Assembly (NCBI GenBank): GCA_016858145.1 | Contig: JAEHOE010000011.1 | Coordinates: 62,001-126,000, forward strand | DNA from: Edaphochlamys debaryana | Lineage: Eukaryota; Chlorophyta; Chlorophyceae; Chlamydomonadales | DNA: 64,000 bases | Reading direction: 5' to 3' | Part shown: positions 34,301 to 44,345 of the stretch, in pieces | How the letters are laid out: each line of letters opens with the position of its first letter | Numbering within the stretch: the first letter of the stretch is position 1 | The notes under the pieces: model-generated | Told to the model about the DNA's origin: nothing | What the model saw: only the letters and a program-made list of their open reading frames with translations | The model's database searches: none | Translations under genes and position numbers: made by a program

Positions 34301-37300
34301 CGGACGTGAGTGCGTCTTTGAGGGCTTGGAAGGCCATGTCGCACTCCTTGTCCCAGGCAGTCAGCTCTTGCTTGCTGCCTTTCTTGTTTTCTTGGCCTGC
34401 GAGTAGGTTGGTGAGGGGGGCGGCGATCTGCGCAAAAGACTTGACCATCCGCCGATAGTACTGCGCGAGGCCGAGGAAGGACCGGAGGTCGGTGACCGTC
34501 TTGAGCTTGGGCCAGTCCTTGATGGCTTGGATCTTGCGCGGGTCGGCGGAGATGCCGTCGGCGCTCACCACGTGGCCCAGGAAGTCGATCTTGTCGAGTC
34601 CGAAGGCGCACTTGCTGGCCTTGGCGTGGAGCTTGTGTTCCCGGAGGAGCTCCAGTACCTTGGCTACGTGTTGTTTGTGTTCCTCCTCTGTTTTGGAGTA
34701 GATGAGGATATCGTCCAGGTACACGAGGACGCATTCATCGAGGAGGGGCCTGTAGATATCATTCATAAGGCGCTGAAAGGTCGCGGGGGCATTAGTCAAG
34801 CCGAAGGGCATGACCGTGAACTCGTAGTGACCGTAACGGGTGTTGATAGCGGTCTTGGGGATGTCCTCTTCCGCGATACGTATCTGGTGGTACCCCGATT
34901 GAAGGTCAATCTTGCTGAAGACCTTGGCGCCGTGGAGTAAGTTGGTCGAGTAGCTCGTCTATCCGGGGCAGGGGGTAGACGTTCCGGATCGTGGCTTTGT
35001 TTAGGGCCCTGTAATTGATACACATCCTTAGGCCACCGTCCTTTTTGCTGGCGAAGAGGACGGGGGACCCGTAGGGCGAGACGCTGGGTCGGATGTATCC
35101 CTTTCCGAGGAGGGCCTCCAGTTGCTTCTTGAGCTCGGTGAGTTCCTCCTGCGACATGCGGTAGGAGTTACGGCTCATGGGGACATTGGTGTCGAGGTCG
35201 ATCTTGTGGTCGATAGCTCGCTCGGGTGGCATGCCCGAGGGCTCGGTGAAGACGTCGGCGAACTGGTCGAGGACGGGTTTAAGGTCGATGACGGGGGGTT
35301 TGCCTTCTTCATCTGCGGGGACCTCTTTGATGACCGCCAGGTTGTATTGCGTTGTCTGCTTGGACCGGACGAGCCGTTTGAACTGCAGGGCAGAGATGAC
35401 GTGAGGGTCCGCTGCCTGCAGAGACTCGTGCGTGTCCGCCTGGATGGTCAGGGGTTTGGCTCGGTTCTCTGTGAACGTGAGCGAGTTGATGCGCCAGTCG
35501 ATGACCGGGTTGAAGCGGGCCAGCCAGGGTTTGCCAAGCACCACGTCAAAGTCACCTAGGTCGGTGACCGTTAGCGTCGCAGTGCTCCTGTGGGGAGAGG
35601 CACGCCCTAACACGATTGACGCGTTGGGCAGGGCGTGGGTGCATGGCTGGGTGATGCCGTTGATGAGTCGCACGAAGGTGTCGTGGACCAGCTTGGCACT
35701 CTTCATTTCCTTCTTGCGCATCCAGGTGGTGTCGGCGAAGTCGCCTGTGGCGCCACCGTCGACAAGCACATGGGCCCTGCGTCCGCATACTATCCCTGTG
35801 AAGATGATCTGTTGTTTTTTGGGATTGAGCTTCACGCTGTGCAGCTTCAGCATGCGAGGGACCTGTGGCTTGGGGGGCTTCGGAGGGTTGGAGGCCTCCT
35901 TGGCCGGGGTGACCTTGGGTGCGCCCTGCGGTTTGGCCTGCGTCTTGGGAGACTTGGGCGGTTGGGCGGGGGTGCCCTTGGTCTGGGGAGCCTTGGGTGA
36001 GCCCTGAGGTTTGGCCTGTGAGGGCGGTTGGGCAGGGGGGCCCTTGGCCGGGGTTTTGTCCGGAATCTGAGGATCGGGGTTTGTGATCCGGGCTTCGTCC
36101 GCCTGCAATGCAGGGGATTGGGACCTGGCCCGGGTGTGGGCATCAGGCCCGTGCGGCGGCGCTTGTGCGCCGGTAGACCCGCACGGGTCTACTTGCCGTT
36201 TCCCTGGCGGGAGAACTTGGGGCACGCGTCCTTGGTGTGCCCGAGCTGGCGGCAGCGGAGGCAGCCGTTGTTGGCGAGCAGGTGGGAGCGCTCGGCGTCC
36301 GTCAGCTTGCTGATGGGTGCGTCGGGCTTGTTGTTGCCCTTGGGCACGAACTTGCGGGTGTCAATGGCGTTGAGCTCCATGGCGTCGTTGCCGTGGTTGT
36401 TGTGGTTGTTGTGGCGGCGCTCGAAGTCGCCCTTCTTGTGCCACTTCTTGCCGTTGCCGTTGCCCTTCTTGTCGTAGCCCTTGCTGCGGTCCTGGCCCTT
36501 GGTCTGGGCGAGGGTGTGGTCGAGCAGCTCCGCCTTGGCGCTGAGGTCCGCGTACGTTGCGTTGTGCATGCCCTGCAGGGTGAGGGCGACGCGGATGTCC
36601 TGCGGCAGCGCGCGCATGAGCTTGTCACGCTTCTCCGCCTCGGAGACGTCGGGGATGTGCAGGCACAGCTTGTCGATGTGGTTGATCAGCTGCGACACGG
36701 ATCCCTTGAAGGTGACGCGGGCCAGCTGGGCGCGCGACTTCTCTGCCTGCAGGGGGTCGGAGAACTTGAGCCGCAGCTCGGCCATCGCCTCGTCGTAGGT
36801 GGGTGGGGGCGAGCGGGGCTCGATGTTGACCCTGAAGTACAGGCTTGCGTCTCCTGTGAGGAGGTGGGGGAGGGCGTGCATGCGGTTGCCGGGCGGGATC
36901 TGCAGGGTGTTGAAGTACCCGTTGATCTTGTACTCGAACTCGTCCCACTTGATCTTGTCCGTCTTGGGGTTGCCGCTGAACTGGTCCGGCTTGATGTGCT
37001 TGAGCACGTCCTTCATGAGCACCGCCTGGAAGGGGGCGTTCATGGCCTGGAGGGCAGCCTGCGTGGCGGCAGTCTGGGCAATGTGGGACGCGGTGTTGTG
37101 CACGACCTGCGATGCGGTGGCCGTGGCGGCCTGCTGTGCTGCTGAGTTGACAGGGGATTGGATCAGGCGGTGCACCTCCTGCGCGATCTGCGGCAGGATA
37201 GACTGGAGGGCACCGGGGAGGAGCCTAGCCAGGGCTTCTAGCTGGCTGGGGTCCTGCAGGCCTTGGCCTTGGCTGGGCTGCTGGGGGCCTGCGGACTGGG

Positions 37301-40300
37301 CTGGGTTGGGGGGTTGAGACTGCTGCTCAACCTCGCCCATGGAGGATTGACGGGACAGGGCCATGGTCTCTCCTCTTGGTTGTTACAAGTTGGAAGCCTT
37401 GACCTGCACCTTAGCTTGAGCCTTGGCTTGCGCCTTGGCTGCCAACCTGCTACTCCTGCGAACCACCACCACGGGGTCGGGCGCTGCTAGCTTCCTAACC
37501 CGATCACGGAGGGGAATGTACCCTCGTCCAGCTGCGTTGGGGCTAGCTGACACTAGGGGCATACACTAAGCCACTACTTCCTGCCTCTATGCTAGCTCAG
37601 CTAACTCCTGCACCGGCGGTAGGCACTTAGGCCTGGGTGGCGGTCTCCTGGTTGTTGGCGGTGTCCTCCTCCTGCAGGTAGGTGTCGTGGCCGGCACGGA
37701 TCTCGGACGGGTTGGGCCCGGAGCGGCGGGGGCTGGGGGAGGGGTCGCGGCCGGGGGTGCGGGCCTGCGAGACGTGCTCCTCGACGGGGCCGGGGACCTG
37801 GTCCCAGCGAGACTGGCGGCGGGGCACGGGGACGGGGACGACGCGGATCTGGCGGGCGGCCTGGATCTGCACCTGCACCGTCAGGGCGGCGTTGGCGGGC
37901 GGGAGGGCAAATTTTGGCCTCGGGTGCCTGCGAGCAGGAGAGGGATGACCTGCACTAAGGGGAACCGCGACTAGGCGTTTTGGGGTTCGCGATGACGGCG
38001 CTGGCGACGGCGACTGAGCGCGAACGCACTAGCGACCTGCGAGAGAAAAATTTTATCTGCGAGAAAGGGGCGGAAGCGTATCTTGGGCGTTCGGGGGAAT
38101 CGCGACTTGTTTGGGCCTGGGGGGATCGCGAAACGTCTAAGGGAACTGGGGCGCGACGCTCTTGGTGTCGACGGTCGCTCTTGAGCACCTTAGACGATCT
38201 GCGAACAAGGTCGAGGGTCGTGGTCCCGCTTACCACTGAAGAGGGGCGGTCGCTGGAGCGATGCCGATAGGCATCGATGGAGACTCGAAGGGGGCTCGGG
38301 AGCGAGGCTTCTCTATCTTAGTCGTTACAGAGCTAATTGAGTCGGGAATAGGCTGGAATTGCCGTCTGGGGCGCGCGGAGCGCGTATTTAAGTGACTATT
38401 GTGCCGTACACTTGCCTTCATCGGGCCCATGAACTGGACGAGCGTCTCTAGAGGCTTGCACGCGAGTTCCTTCGTCTCTACGCTTCGCACGCTACCATGA
38501 ACACCATTGTCATCGTCTCTTCATGATCTATCCAACGATATCACTTCTATTGGGAATTGTGCAAGTCGGGTTGTGCAAGCATCCCGACGATTTCCGAGTC
38601 GGCGACGCGCCTCACTTCATGGAGCACAGCTCCTAGGGGCTGCTGGCGCTGCCGCCACCACCACCTCCCCGCCTTCTAATGGCAAGGCGACGGGAGGTAC
38701 GGGAGGGTGTGGTGCCGCCGCCAGCTCGGGCGTCCTGTGTGACGCTCGGCTGTCGGACAACGGCGCTGCCACCTCCGCGGCCGCGGCAAGCACCAGCTCC
38801 CACCACCTGTCAGCCCAGAGCTCCTGCGGCCCCCGCCGCGTCTCCTCCCCCGGGATCCCGCGCGACGCCGGCAGCTCCAGCCCCTCCCAGTTCTCCCGCG
38901 CCTCCCGCGCTGCGGCAAGGCGGCAGCCCGCCAGCACTTCCGCGCTCAACGCCGCAGCGTATCTGCTTGGGCTCGGTCCGCCTGCCACCGCCTCTCTACT
39001 GCCGTGCGGCACAAGCGGATCTCCCATCGAACAGTCCAGCAGCCTGCTGAGCGGACGCGGGGATATGCCAGGAAGTGGCGAAGTCGTAGCGGCTGCCGCC
39101 CTTGAGGATGGCCCATGCTCGGTCACAGTCACACTGCAAGCCCCACGGGGCAGCACAGCCGGTGGCGGCGGCGGCACGGGAGGCGCGGGCGCCCTGCTGC
39201 CTGGCGGCACGAGCCCCCTATCGGTGCCCGGCGGGCTGCTCAACCCCGCACGCCAGCTGTCCCAGGGCCGCGCCTTCCAGGGCCGGGCCCACTCCCAGGC
39301 CTCGCCCTCCAGCCTCGGCCGCTCGCAGCCGCCCTCCCACTCCCCCCGCTCCCACGCGCAGCAGCAGCGGCAGCTGCTGACGGGGCTGCAGACCAGCGCA
39401 TGGTCCACCCTCCTGCGCAGCCCGCAGGCGCGGCAGGCGCCCCTGCGCCGCCCGCTGCCGCGGGGGTACAGCACCAGCACGCTCCAATTCGGACAGGTGG
39501 GTGCGTGCGCCTTGCTTGATGAGGGGTGGGTGGTTAGCTGCGTGCGCCGTACGGCGCGGTATGCGTACAGCGAGCGCCGTACACGTCTGCATCACTGACG
39601 GCTGGACCACAGTTGCGCCCCGCCCCATGTGCCTGGCCCCGCCCCTCAGGCCCGAAGCAGCAGCGGGAGCCTCGCCGTCAGCGGTTGTGGTGATGGCGGC
39701 GTGGGTATGGTTGGCTGCGGCGGCAGCGGCCCCGGTCTGCGCTCCAACGGCGACGTGCACCCTCCCGCTGGCCTTCTCCAGACCCAAACCGCACGCCGAC
39801 CGAACACGCGAGCTTCCGTCGCCGGAGTCCTTTTGGTGGCAGGGCATGACTCAGACTCTGGGGCAGCGCTCTCCCTGCTTCCTCACGCCGTCGTCACCCG
39901 CGTCGGTGGCTCCAGCATCGGCGGTTGGGGATTCCAAGCGACCGGCTCGCACCCGAGCACCCAGCACACGGTCCCGTTTGACAGCGGCGTGCTCCACCCA
40001 CCCGATCAACCCGAGCCTCGGCAGTCGGGTGCGGGCACGGGCAGCGGCAGTGTGCTACTCGGGGGCTTCACCTCGCCCCCCTCCATGGCCCGCGCTGTTG
40101 ACTCAGCAGCAGCCACGGGCGACACGTCAGCAAGCAGCCTGCCCCGGACCGGACCGGGCCCACTCGGGTCCGTTGGCGCGCTGGGGGGCGGCGGCGGGGC
40201 GGCAGGGGCCGCCGGCGGCGGAGGACTGTCGTCAACGCCGGGAGGCTCTGGAGCGATGACACGCCTTCTCGGCATCACGCTGGTGGGTTGCCAGTGGCAA

Positions 40301-43300
40301 GGCAGTAGCTTCACGCACCTTGCGCAGGGGCCCAGGAGCTTAGCATACGTGTTTGCTGTCAGCTGGCATCACGCACCCCTCTGATTGTTTTTGTTATTCT
40401 CCATCCCACCGCCGCAGGCTACCGTGGCTTCCCGGCGCATGCCCTCAGCGACCCCACGGCACACGGAGGCGCCGGCGGCCTGGCCAAGCCCCCGCAGTCC
40501 CCCGCAGTGGGCTCGGCACTCCATGCCAGCTACGGCAGGCGACATGGCCCTAACCTCCGGTCCCCTGGAGGACGAGGTCCTGCTCCAATCGCTCCCACGC
40601 CCCGCCACCGCCAACGTCGCCAACGTCGCCAACGTCGCCAGCGTCTTCCATGCCCTGGCGGGGCCCAGCGGCGGCGACCTCTCGGCAGCCGAGCCGGGGG
40701 TTGGCGCAATGCGCCTGCCAAGCACCGCCGAGTCAGCGGTTTCGCTCCTGTTCAGCGCGGACGGCCCCCATGCTGTGCACTACTCCGCAGAAGCCCAGCC
40801 GCCGCCAATCGGCCCTCACTTTGCGGCCGTGCTCGACAGCCGCGGCACCGGCGCTGGGAGCAGCTTCGCCCACCCAGCCGTTGATACGGCCAGTGGCACG
40901 GGCCTGTCTTCCTCTGAGGCGCACCTCTTCATGATGACCACAGCAGGCGTCTCTCGCAGCCCCTTTTCGACACTAGGGACTGCTCTCCTCTCCACACACG
41001 CTGGAATGTCGGGGGCCCACGCGCACAGCAGCACAGCAGGCGGCAGGACGCCGGGGTTAGGAGAGGGCGAGGGCGATGGGTTTGCAGAGGGGGACGGCGG
41101 CGGCATCCTCGGCGCCGCGCCACCTGCCGTCAGCCGCCGCCACGGCTCCGGCACGACGGCCGCCGCCGCGGGTGCCTGCGCCTTCCAGGTCCTCTCTGCG
41201 CCCGATGTGATGGCGCCTGTTCCGGCTCCAGCTCTGCCAGCTGCCGAGGTCAACCCAACCAGGACGGCGTCCACTGCCGTCTCACACGGCGCGGGCGGGG
41301 CGGCTAGCCCCTGCTCCGTGCCCAGCTCACCGCACGCGGCTTCCTCGCCGCACGACGGCGTCGGAAGCTTGAGAGGCGCCTTGTGGGATGCAGCCACGGC
41401 CTCGCCCGCCGCCGGCCCCGTGGACACAGCTGCTGCTGCGGCGGCGGCGGCGGCAGAGGCAGAGGCGGCGGCAGCCGCGAGTCAGTCGGCCCAATCGAGC
41501 GCCACCCTCCCCACGGCTCGCTTGCCGGACATGCTGATGGGCAGCATGACGCTCAACGCTGATGACGGCCGGCACCGGCCCGCCTGGGCCGTAATGATGG
41601 GCTCCACCGGGCCCGGGAATGACATCACCTCCCCCCACGCCCACGCCGCCGCCGCCAACGCCTCCATGACTAACGCCCTGGACACCGCCACCACGCTGCC
41701 CTCCCTGGCGCTGCTGCCCCGCCTAACCGCCACCAACGGCCGGTCCGCGGGCGGCGCCGCCTCCTGCCTGGCCGCCGGGGCCGCGGAGGGCAGCGACGGC
41801 CGGCGCCGCAGCCGTCAGCTCTCTGACCACAGCACGGGGGCGGCCTCCGCCTCCACGACCAGCTTGGGGGCCGACCGGGGCCAGGGCGGCACGGGTGTGC
41901 TCCTGCGCGTCGACCTGGACCCGGCGGCGCAGGCGAGAGAGCCCAGGCGGCTGCAGCCCGGGTCGCCCGTCCTCCTGGCGCCGGCTCATCAGTCGCCCGC
42001 GCCGCCGACAGGCGCACTCCCGTCAGTGCCGTTCCCCTCAGTGAGGTCGGCGGCAGGAGAGGAGATGCTGCCGCAGCTGCCGCTGTGGCCGCCGGCTGCC
42101 CCGCCGCCGCCGCCTGCGCCGCCGTCACTATACACCAGCCCCAACGCCCATTCGCCCAGGGCTGGGGCTACCCCACGCTCCCTGGTCCACGGCCCAGCCG
42201 TGACTGGCCTGCTGGCAGCCGCCGCCGCCGCCCGACGGACCCCAGCGCCAGATCCCCGCGGTCGGCGGTTCCCTCGGCCCAACGGTTCTTCGAGCGGCTA
42301 CGCCCCTGCCCCCGCCGCCCCCACCGCAAACCCTGTCGCCACTGGGGCCACACCGCTGAGCGCTGTCGCGTCGCGTGGTGGCGGCTCGGCGGTTGGTTTC
42401 GAGGAGGTGCCGTACGAGGTGCCGTACGAGCCGCTGCAGTCGGAGCCGCAGTGGCACGAGGTGTCGCTGACGCGGTTCGTGCACCCCGTGTTGGGGCAGA
42501 GCGTGGTACTGGTGGTGCAGGTGAGGGGATGAGAGGGATAGAGGGAGCCGAGGGAGGTGTCGTTGATGCCGCACCTCTGCAAGGGCCTTCAGCTGATGCC
42601 CGCAGCTCTGCGCGGCTCGGCCCCGTGTCTCTCTGACGCACCTCCCTGCTTCCGCCTCTGCAACGCGCCCCTCTTCTGTCCCCGCCGCCTCAGAACGATG
42701 TGACCGCCCGCATCTGGGCCGAGCGGCAGTTGGCTCGCGTGGTGGGTCGCACGGGTCACCTCACCGCATGATCCCCCTGACTCACACTCCTGCAAGACTG
42801 TTGCTTCTGTTTGCGATAGTGTCGTGCGCTGCCTGCTGCCCCCCAACCTGCCTTCCATCATGCCTCCGCCCTCGTCCGTCCATCCCCCCGCAGGTGGAGG
42901 CAGAGCACACGCTGCTTGAGAACATCTTCCCCCACCATGTCATCCAACACATCGCAGCCGCAGCGGCGGCTTCAGACGATGAGCACGAGGAGCACGAGGA
43001 GGAGGCCGGGGCTGAGGGCCTGGGGCAGGGGCAGGGGACGGACGCAGCCGCTGTGGAGGGCGCGGCGCAGGGCAGCGCTGCGGACCACGGCCCGCCCAGC
43101 GCCCGGCTCCCCGCCATCCGCGGTGACACCTTCCTGCACCTGGCCACCTCCCACAAGGCCCTTACGGTGCTCTTCTGTGACATCCAGGTGCGCGCGCCAG
43201 TGCGAAGGCTTGAACGGCCACCTCTGTGGGGGCATTCAGGCAAGCCGGGGCCAGGCCTACCCGAGCACGTCACGCATCATCACTCAGTGCGTGCGCCGTT

Positions 43301-44345
43301 GCTGCTGCCCCCGCTGGCCCCCCCCCGCCCCACCCTCAGGGCTTCACGCCCATGTGCAAGGCCGTGCCCCCCATGTCCGTCATGGCGTTCCTCAACGACC
43401 TCTTCACGCGCCTGGACGGACTGCTCGACCAGTACGGTGTGTACAAGGTGCGGTGCAGCGCGGTGCCGTACATGGTCCGTGCGGGGTAGCGAGGCTGGGC
43501 GGGCGTTGCCGTGGGTCACCCACATCGCCCCGCCCTGCCTGTAACTTGCCCGCCGCTTTCCTGCTTCCCTCGCCCGCTCTGACAGGTGGAGACCATTGGC
43601 GACTGCTACGTGGCGGCGGGTGGACTGATGCGGGTGGACGAGGAGACCGGAGCGGTGACGGTGCGGTCGGACGATGTTGACCCGCAGCACGCGAGCCGCA
43701 CCGTGCAGTTCGCCAAGGTGTGTGTATGGGGGGGTGGGGGTGGATGCAGGCGGGGAGACGCGGAGGGGCCTGCGGGCGGGGGCAAAGCGCGGCCTGGGAC
43801 ATGCGCCTGAGGGGCACGTTCCTAAGAGGAATAATCAATTATGTGGTGAGCGGTCCGGTGCTTCATGTGCAACCCCGCACCCGCCTCCCTCTGCCCCCAG
43901 GCGCTGCTCCGCGCCGCGTCCGCCGTGCGTCTGCCCACCACGGGCGAGCCGGTGCGCCTGCGCGTGGGCATCCACAGCGGCCCCGCCATGAGCGGCGTGG
44001 TGGGCACCCGCATGCCCCGCTTCTGCCTCTTCGGCGATACCATGAACACGGCCAGCCGCATGGTGCGTAGATTCCTCACTCACCGCTGCCCGTACATACG
44101 GTACCGATACATGTACGACATGCCGTGCTGCCGAGTGCCTCCTTCTCCTCGACTGCCCTTCTGACCATCTGCCCCTCCCCTCCTCCCCTTCTTCCCGCCC
44201 CACGCAGGAGAGCACGGGGGAGGCGGGGGCCATCCATGTGTCCCAGGCCACCCGGGACCTGGCGCCGGGGGAGGCCTGGCAGCCCACCGGGGGGGTGGAG
44301 GTCAAGGTCAAGGGCGTCATGAGCACGTTCCTGCTCAGGCCGTAG
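31376..44345 (+). CDS. PAS domain guanylate cyclase (class III), 5' end missing
   Basis: Exons: 31376-31690, 38637-39496, 39650-40282, 40418-42520, 42694-42741, 42894-43187, 43340-43447, 43586-43717, 43901-44062, 44208-44345 (about 1597 codons; stop TAG 44343-44345). The first exon encodes the start of a PAS fold ([21 protein letters not shown]); the end of that fold ([21 protein letters not shown]) and the linker [16 protein letters not shown] come after more than 1,100 Ala/Ser/Gly-rich residues. The catalytic domain has metal-binding Asp in LFCDIQGF and in IGDCY, the base-selecting Glu in YKVETIGD and Cys in RFCLFGDT (guanylate type; adenylate cyclases have Lys and Asp), and NTASR for transition-state binding. 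It makes cGMP from GTP, probably as a dimer. A Gypsy element occupies the first visible intron (31691-38636). The N-terminus upstream of 31376 was not found. Confidence 0.85.
31820..32196 (-). repeat. Gypsy LTR, 3' copy
   Basis: 377 bases, TGAAGAG...CACTTCA. It lacks the six bases AGGCAT present in the other copy. Contains TATTTAA at 31962-31968 (TTAAATA on the minus strand) and TTACA at 31902-31906 (TGTAA on the minus strand). Confidence 0.9.
31902..31906 (-). terminator. TGTAA polyadenylation signal in the Gypsy 3' LTR
   Basis: TGTAA on the minus strand, 60 bases after the LTR TATA-like box. The counterpart in the 5' copy is at 38325-38329. Confidence 0.55.
32197..32211 (-). other. Polypurine tract of the Gypsy element
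   Basis: The minus strand reads GTGGAGGGGGGATGA immediately before the 3' LTR. It would prime plus-strand DNA synthesis. Confidence 0.7.
32340..36225 (-). pseudogene. pol: Gypsy pol: protease, RT, RNase H, integrase, chromodomain; frameshifted
   Basis: Two frames: 36225-34906 (Pro/Lys-rich lead, retropepsin-like VDGGATGDF, then start of RT) and about 34940-32340 (rest of RT with YLDD; RNase H with TTDASD, REMLA and WTDNSA; integrase with H-x6-H and CPSC zinc site and a perfect D-D-35-E; then the tail). The reading frame is lost in the early RT region, where one extra base near 34937-34941 (GTAAGT on the plus strand) breaks it. The gag stop overlaps the pol frame by 37 bases and pol is in the -1 frame, so gag-pol would need a frameshift. 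The C-terminal block [10 protein letters not shown]...YLVKFRG is chromodomain-like, but with Phe where Trp of VKWKG is usual. The break probably kills RT, unless it is a sequencing error. Confidence 0.85.
36189..37364 (-). CDS. gag: Gypsy Gag with CCHC zinc knuckle
   Basis: 391 residues, ATG at 37364. A Gln/Ala-rich N-terminus is followed by the capsid-type gag domain ([49 protein letters not shown]) and a nucleocapsid part with a Lys/His/Asn-rich stretch and one CCHC knuckle, [14 protein letters not shown], near the end. The frame is intact. It overlaps pol by 37 bases. Gag forms the particle and the knuckle binds element RNA. Confidence 0.9.
   Translation of the reverse strand: MALSRQSSMGEVEQQSQPPNPAQSAGPQQPSQGQGLQDPSQLEALARLLPGALQSILPQIAQEVHRLIQSPVNSAAQQAATATASQVVHNTASHIAQTAATQAALQAMNAPFQAVLMKDVLKHIKPDQFSGNPKTDKIKWDEFEYKINGYFNTLQIPPGNRMHALPHLLTGDASLYFRVNIEPRSPPPTYDEAMAELRLKFSDPLQAEKSRAQLARVTFKGSVSQLINHIDKLCLHIPDVSEAEKRDKLMRALPQDIRVALTLQGMHNATYADLSAKAELLDHTLAQTKGQDRSKGYDKKGNGNGKKWHKKGDFERRHNNHNNHGNDAMELNAIDTRKFVPKGNNKPDAPISKLTDAERSHLLANNGCLRCRQLGHTKDACPKFSRQGNGK
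37365..38236. other. Leader of the Gypsy element between LTR and gag
   Basis: About 870 bases with the primer-binding site at the LTR edge. A short minus-strand frame at 37627-37878 (83 codons) has no recognisable domain and is probably chance. Confidence 0.6.
38223..38235 (-). other. Primer-binding site of the Gypsy element
   Basis: One base from the 5' LTR the minus strand reads TGGTAAGCGGGAC, almost the same as the TR-GAG site at 21414-21425. The two elements probably use the same tRNA primer, with a 3' end like GUCCCGCUUACCA or a close variant. Confidence 0.6.
38237..38619 (-). repeat. Gypsy LTR, 5' copy
   Basis: 383 bases with TGAAG/CTTCA ends. Contains a TATA-like TTAAATA (38391-38385) and TGTAA (38329-38325) on the minus strand. 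Its outer edge is 17 bases before the cyclase acceptor, so it now supplies the sequence in front of that splice site. Confidence 0.9.
38385..38391 (-). promoter_or_regulatory. TATA-like box of the Gypsy 5' LTR
   Basis: The minus strand reads CACTTAAATACGCGC. It is followed about 60 bases later by TGTAA, so the predicted R region is short. Transcription runs away from the second cyclase exon, towards gag. Confidence 0.5.

Larger units (their letters stand above)
31820..38619 (-). mobile_element. Ty3/Gypsy chromovirus-type LTR retrotransposon
   Basis: Two LTRs (31820-32196, 38237-38619) each start TGAAG and end CTTCA. Between them on the minus strand lie a primer-binding site, gag, pol with the Gypsy order protease-RT-RNase H-integrase, a C-terminal chromodomain-like segment, and a polypurine tract. 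The LTRs differ by about one substitution and a 6-base indel, so the insertion is recent. It lies antisense in the cyclase intron. The pol frame is broken by one extra base near 34937-34941. No 5-base target duplication was found: flanks are CTTGC and TGGAG. Confidence 0.9.
31691..38636 (+). other. 6.9 kb cyclase intron carrying the Gypsy element
   Basis: The donor is GAGAG|GTGGGT after a phase 1 exon and the acceptor is CTCCTAG at 38636; G plus GG restores codon GGG. Without the element the intron would be 146 bases, a normal length here. The original pyrimidine-rich tract, with three CCCCTCTGGCCC-like copies at 31740-31782, is now over 6 kb from its acceptor. Confidence 0.7.

Noticed and set aside
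33795..36007. Plus-strand frames of 100-200 codons across Gypsy pol
   Set aside because: Antisense shadows of protease, RT and integrase.
38507..38636. Start of the second cyclase exon inside the LTR, as the open frame would allow
   Set aside because: The frame happens to be open into the LTR, but the TAG acceptor at 38636 is the one that matches the phase 1 donor at 31690.
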